Part shown: piece after piece, positions 5,210 to 8,035 of the stretch | Layout of the letters: each line of letters begins with the position of its first letter | Numbering within the stretch: the stretch's first letter is position 1 | Assembly (NCBI GenBank): GCA_030610025.1 | Contig: JAUWSP010000108.1 | Location: 1 to 8,035, forward strand | From: Acidobacteriota bacterium | GTDB lineage: Bacteria > Acidobacteriota > Thermoanaerobaculia > Multivoradales > JAHEKO01 | Direction of reading: 5' to 3' | Length of the DNA: 8,035 bases | Position numbers and translations under genes: made by a program | The notes under the pieces: generated by a model | Seen by the model: only the letters and a program-made list of their open reading frames with translations | Databases searched by the model: none | Told to the model about the DNA's origin: nothing

Positions 5210-7390
5210 ATGATCGGCACAACACTCGCCCACTACCGGATCACCGCCAAGCTCGGTCAGGGCGGCATGGGAGAGGTCTATCGGGCCGAGGACAGAAAGC
5301 TCGGCCGCGACGTGGCTCTCAAGGTGCTGCCGTCGGATATGGCTTCGGATCAAGACCGTCTGGAGAGATTCCGCCGCGAAGCGACCACTGTTGCGGCCCT
5401 CAACCACCCCAACATCGTCACGATCTACTCCGTCGACGCCGCGGAACCGAGCACGGGAGAAATGAAGCGGCCGGACCCCGTGCCGGCCAGGGAGGGGGAA
5501 GCCCCAAGCCCTGTAATTCACTTCCTCACCATGGAGCTCGTCGCGGGCAAGACACTCGATGCTCTTCTGCCCTCTGGCGGTTTCGCTCTGGAACGCTTCT
5601 TCGACCTGGCGACGCCGATCGCCGACGCGCTGGCGAGCGCTCACGCTCGAGGCATCGTCCATCGCGATCTCAAACCGGCCAACGTCATGGTGACCGAAGA
5701 GGGCGACCGGGTGAAGGTGCTCGACTTCGGACTCGCCAAGCTCTCTGAGAGCGAAGCTGCGGACGGCCTGACACAGCTCCCCACAGAGGCGCTCACCCAG
5801 GAGGGGATCGTCGTCGGCACTCCACACTACATGTCGCCGGAACAGGCCAAGGGCGAGAGAGTGGATCCTCGGTCGGACATCTTCTCGCTGGGAGTCATGC
5901 TCTTCGAGATGGCTACCGGGCAGCGCCCTTTTCAGGGCTCCAGCTCGGTGGAGCTGCTCTCTTCCGTCCTCAAGGACACTCCCCCTCTGCTGACTGAGAT
6001 CAAGCCCGAGCTGCCTCGCCATCTCGGACGAGTCATCGGTCGCTGCCTCGAGAAGGGGCCCGCCGACCGGTTTCAAACCGCGCAAGATGTCTTCAACGAG
6101 CTCAAGTCCCTGCGCAAGGAGACCAGCTCGGGCTCGACACCGACCATGAGCTCCCAGTCGGCGATTAGGCCTTCCGAGGTCGAGATTCCGTGGATCGCGG
6201 TGCTCCCTCTCAAGTGCAAGTCAGCGGATCCTGAGCTGGAGGACTTTGCTGACGGCCTGGCGGAAGACATCACCACCAGTCTGTCCCGCTTTTCCTATCT
6301 CATGGTGATCTCGAGAAACTCGGTCCAGAACCTCGATGCGCAATCCATGGATGTGCGCCAGATCGGCCAGGAGTTGGGCGCCCGCTACGTCATGGAAGGC
6401 GCCGTTCGCAAGGCTGGGTCGAAGATCCGCGCCAGCGTGCAACTTCTCGACGCGCAAACCGGGACCCATCTCTGGGCGGAGAGCTTCGATCGCAACCTGG
6501 AGGAAGCCGACATCTTCGAGGTCCAGGACGACATCACGGACCGCATCGTGGCCACGGTGGCTGACCCACACGGAGTTCTTGCCCGTTCGATGGCCGCTCC
6601 AACAGATTCGAAGGCCCCCGAGACACTGACCCCGTACGAGGCGGTGCTGAGGTTCTTCCTCTACCAGCAACGAGTCAGTCCAGAGGATCACCTGCCGACT
6701 CGGATCGCTCTCGAGCGGGCAGTGGAGCTCGATCCGGGATACGCCGACGCCTGGGCTGCCTTGACGATCGTCTTGCTGGACGAGGATCGGCACTCCTTCA
6801 ATCCACGTCCTGACGCCCTCGACCGAGCTCTGGCTGCGGCGCAACGAGCTGTCGACATCGATCCAGCCAACCCCCTGGCCCACTTTGCCCTGGCTCACGC
6901 CTATTACTACCGAAAGGACCTGGGGGCCTTTCGTTCCGCCGCCGAGCGCACCATCGGACTCAACCAAAGAGACGGCAACTCCAAGGCAATGCTGGGCATT
7001 TTGATGGGCTACGCTGGAGATTGGGAGCGGGGTGTCGAGCTGACGACCAGTGCCATGGAGCGCAATCCCCACCATCCCGGCTGGTATCGCTTCACGACAT
7101 TCTTCGACGCGTACCGCCAGGAACGCTACGCCGAGGCCCTGGAGATCGCACAGAAGATCAACATGCCCGACTACTTCGCCTCGCACTATGCGCTGGCGAT
7201 AGCCCATGCACAGCTTGGAAACACTACCGAAGCCAAGCAAGCAACCGACGCCGTCTTGCGTCTCTGGCCGGATTTCGAGCAGGAGATCTACAGTGGGCAC
7301 CTCGAGAAGTGGATGTTCGCCCAACCCGACTTGATCGACCACATCGTCCAAGGTCTGGAGAAAGCGGGACTGGCCGTGAAGCAACCCTGA
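5210..7390 (+). CDS. Soluble Hanks-type Ser/Thr protein kinase with FlgO/TolB-N-like domain and TPR region
   Basis: A 726-residue protein. Residues 8-303 are a complete protein kinase: glycine loop GQGGMGEV (16-23), ATP lysine K38 in VALK, helix-C Glu57, catalytic HRDLKPAN (151-158) with Asp153, DFG (172-174), activation segment ending GTPHYMSPE (203-211), SDIFSLG (222-228) and the conserved Arg287. An active kinase is expected. A Ser/Thr linker (304-324) leads to a FlgO/TolB-N-like domain (about 326-450), seen in IAVLPL, FADGLAEDITTSLSR, DVRQIGQELGARYVMEGAVR and HLWAESFDR. The rest (about 470-720) is TPR-type helical repeat, such as ERAVELDPGYADAWAAL and AQRAVDIDPANPLAHFALA. No membrane helix is present, so it should be cytoplasmic, unlike PknB-type receptors. 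This three-part layout is frequent in Acidobacteriota (family knowledge). The target is unknown. No clear Shine-Dalgarno precedes the ATG, but an in-frame stop at 5195 and the typical N-terminus MIGTTLAHYRI fix the start. Confidence 0.93.
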   Translation: MIGTTLAHYRITAKLGQGGMGEVYRAEDRKLGRDVALKVLPSDMASDQDRLERFRREATTVAALNHPNIVTIYSVDAAEPSTGEMKRPDPVPAREGEAPSPVIHFLTMELVAGKTLDALLPSGGFALERFFDLATPIADALASAHARGIVHRDLKPANVMVTEEGDRVKVLDFGLAKLSESEAADGLTQLPTEALTQEGIVVGTPHYMSPEQAKGERVDPRSDIFSLGVMLFEMATGQRPFQGSSSVELLSSVLKDTPPLLTEIKPELPRHLGRVIGRCLEKGPADRFQTAQDVFNELKSLRKETSSGSTPTMSSQSAIRPSEVEIPWIAVLPLKCKSADPELEDFADGLAEDITTSLSRFSYLMVISRNSVQNLDAQSMDVRQIGQELGARYVMEGAVRKAGSKIRASVQLLDAQTGTHLWAESFDRNLEEADIFEVQDDITDRIVATVADPHGVLARSMAAPTDSKAPETLTPYEAVLRFFLYQQRVSPEDHLPTRIALERAVELDPGYADAWAALTIVLLDEDRHSFNPRPDALDRALAAAQRAVDIDPANPLAHFALAHAYYYRKDLGAFRSAAERTIGLNQRDGNSKAMLGILMGYAGDWERGVELTTSAMERNPHHPGWYRFTTFFDAYRQERYAEALEIAQKINMPDYFASHYALAIAHAQLGNTTEAKQATDAVLRLWPDFEQEIYSGHLEKWMFAQPDLIDHIVQGLEKAGLAVKQP

Positions 7391-7391
7391 C

Positions 7392-7411
7392 CGACGAAGA
7401 ACGCTTCGTCG
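7392..7411 (+). terminator. Hairpin just after the kinase stop codon; possible weak terminator or processing stem
   Basis: CGACGAAG (7392-7399) pairs perfectly with CTTCGTCG (7404-7411) around a four-base loop AACG, beginning 2 bases after the kinase stop. The following bases (ATCTGTTTC) are only weakly T-rich, so full intrinsic termination is doubtful. It may reduce read-through into, or stabilise mRNA between, the kinase and the exported-protein gene. Confidence 0.45.
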
Positions 7412-7485
7412 ATCTGTTTCAACGGCTTCAGCTGCCGATAGTAGACTCCTGAGACCACCGGACACTTACGAAGGGGGACCACAGT

Positions 7486-8035
7486 ATGAAGAAACTCATC
7501 GCTGCAAGCGCACTCTTGATCGCTACCGCAAGCTTCGGTGCCGTGGATGTTCAGAAGTCGGGAAACTTTCCTGCCTCCATCCAGCGAATGGCCATCGCTC
7601 CCCTGCCCTGCAGCGAAGGAGTGAACTGCGTCAAGGTCGAAAAGCATCTCAACAAGATCGTTCCAAAGCTCTTCTCGAACGCTCAGATCGTCGGCACGGA
7701 TGGCGTCAAGCAGGCCCTTTTCGAGAAGTCCATCACCGGGCTTTCGAAGGAGGCGGTCCTCGAGGTCGCCAAGGAGATGGGCTGCGACGCCGTCTTGCTG
7801 CCCGCTGTACTCGGTAGCGATCGCAAGGACCACTGGAACGCGTGGACGGACTACGACACCGGCCAGGTTCATGCCTCCGATTCTGCCTCGGTACAGAGCT
7901 CGGTCCAGGTCCTCATCCTGGACATGGAAGGCAAGCTCCTGATGAAGGGTCAAGCGGTCGGCGAGTCCTACCTCCAGACCGAACAGACCTATTTCGCAGA
8001 GAGTCAGTTCGACAAGATCTTCAGAAAAGCCCTGC
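7486..8035 (+). CDS. Exported protein with a FlgO/TolB-N/CsgG-like pattern, 3' end cut by window edge
   Basis: The first 183 residues are visible, open to the right edge. The start at ATG 7486 is preceded by GGGGG 8 bases upstream. A signal peptide is clear: MKK, hydrophobic LIAASALLIATA, and a likely cleavage near SFGA (16-19). There is no lipobox. The mature sequence starts a beta strand RMAIAPLPC (34-42), then a helix KHLNKIVPKLF (53-63), a strand AQIVGTDGV (66-74), a helix KEAVLEVAKEMGCDAVLLPAV (88-108) and strands SVQVLILDMEGKLLMKGQAVG (139-159). This order (strand with A-x-P, helix, strand, helix ending in G-x-D-A-V-L) is that of FlgO, TolB-N, LpoB and CsgG type proteins, many of them envelope proteins. 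The assignment is by pattern only. Cys42 and Cys48 could form a disulfide. It lies 95 bp after the kinase gene on the same strand, so they may form an operon broken by the hairpin at 7392-7411. Function is not known. Confidence 0.8.
   Translation, partial: MKKLIAASALLIATASFGAVDVQKSGNFPASIQRMAIAPLPCSEGVNCVKVEKHLNKIVPKLFSNAQIVGTDGVKQALFEKSITGLSKEAVLEVAKEMGCDAVLLPAVLGSDRKDHWNAWTDYDTGQVHASDSASVQSSVQVLILDMEGKLLMKGQAVGESYLQTEQTYFAESQFDKIFRKAL

Noticed and set aside
5054..7465. Long open frames on the minus strand opposite the kinase gene (about 340 and 410 codons).
   Set aside because: They are complements of a well-conserved kinase/TPR gene in GC-rich DNA and show no recognisable domains of their own.

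Overview
The window is GC-rich bacterial chromosomal DNA with six protein-coding genes, two of them cut by the window ends. I see no rRNA, tRNA, CRISPR array, transposase or phage gene. The diderm-type lipoprotein, the sigma-54 promoter and the Hanks kinase / FlgO-TolB-N-like / TPR architecture fit an Acidobacteriota-like or deltaproteobacterial-type lineage. That assignment is inference from gene style, not from a marker gene.

Left part (1-2738, minus strand): an SLC13/DASS-type permease with two cytoplasmic RCK_C (TrkA_C) domains is followed 25 bp downstream by a sulfate/thiosulfate-type substrate-binding protein that runs off the left edge. They look like one operon for oxyanion uptake, probably sulfate. 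Whether ABC permease and ATPase genes follow lies outside the window.

Middle (2739-3616, plus strand): a divergent intergenic region carries a near-consensus sigma-54 promoter (2961-2976). About 70-110 bp upstream of it is an array of CGTCGA half-sites, including a 9-bp perfect inverted repeat. Downstream is a lipoprotein with a ferritin-like DUF2202 domain. This is the best regulatory finding in the window: a surface or periplasmic ferritin-like lipoprotein apparently under enhancer-dependent sigma-54 control.

Next (3663-5120): a GNAT acetyltransferase on the minus strand is divergent from a small secreted NTF2-like (SnoaL/DUF4440-type) protein. The latter most likely starts at a TTG codon with a strong ribosome binding site.

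Right part (5210-8035, plus strand): a soluble Ser/Thr protein kinase with all catalytic motifs carries a FlgO/TolB-N-like domain and a TPR region. It is followed, after a short intergenic hairpin, by an exported protein truncated at the right edge. That protein's sequence pattern resembles the kinase's own FlgO/TolB-N-like (CsgG-like) domain. The two may be functionally linked, but this is inference.

Most of the window is ordinary. I do not see a clearly new multi-gene system; the items worth checking are the sigma-54 control region and the kinase plus exported FlgO-like pair.
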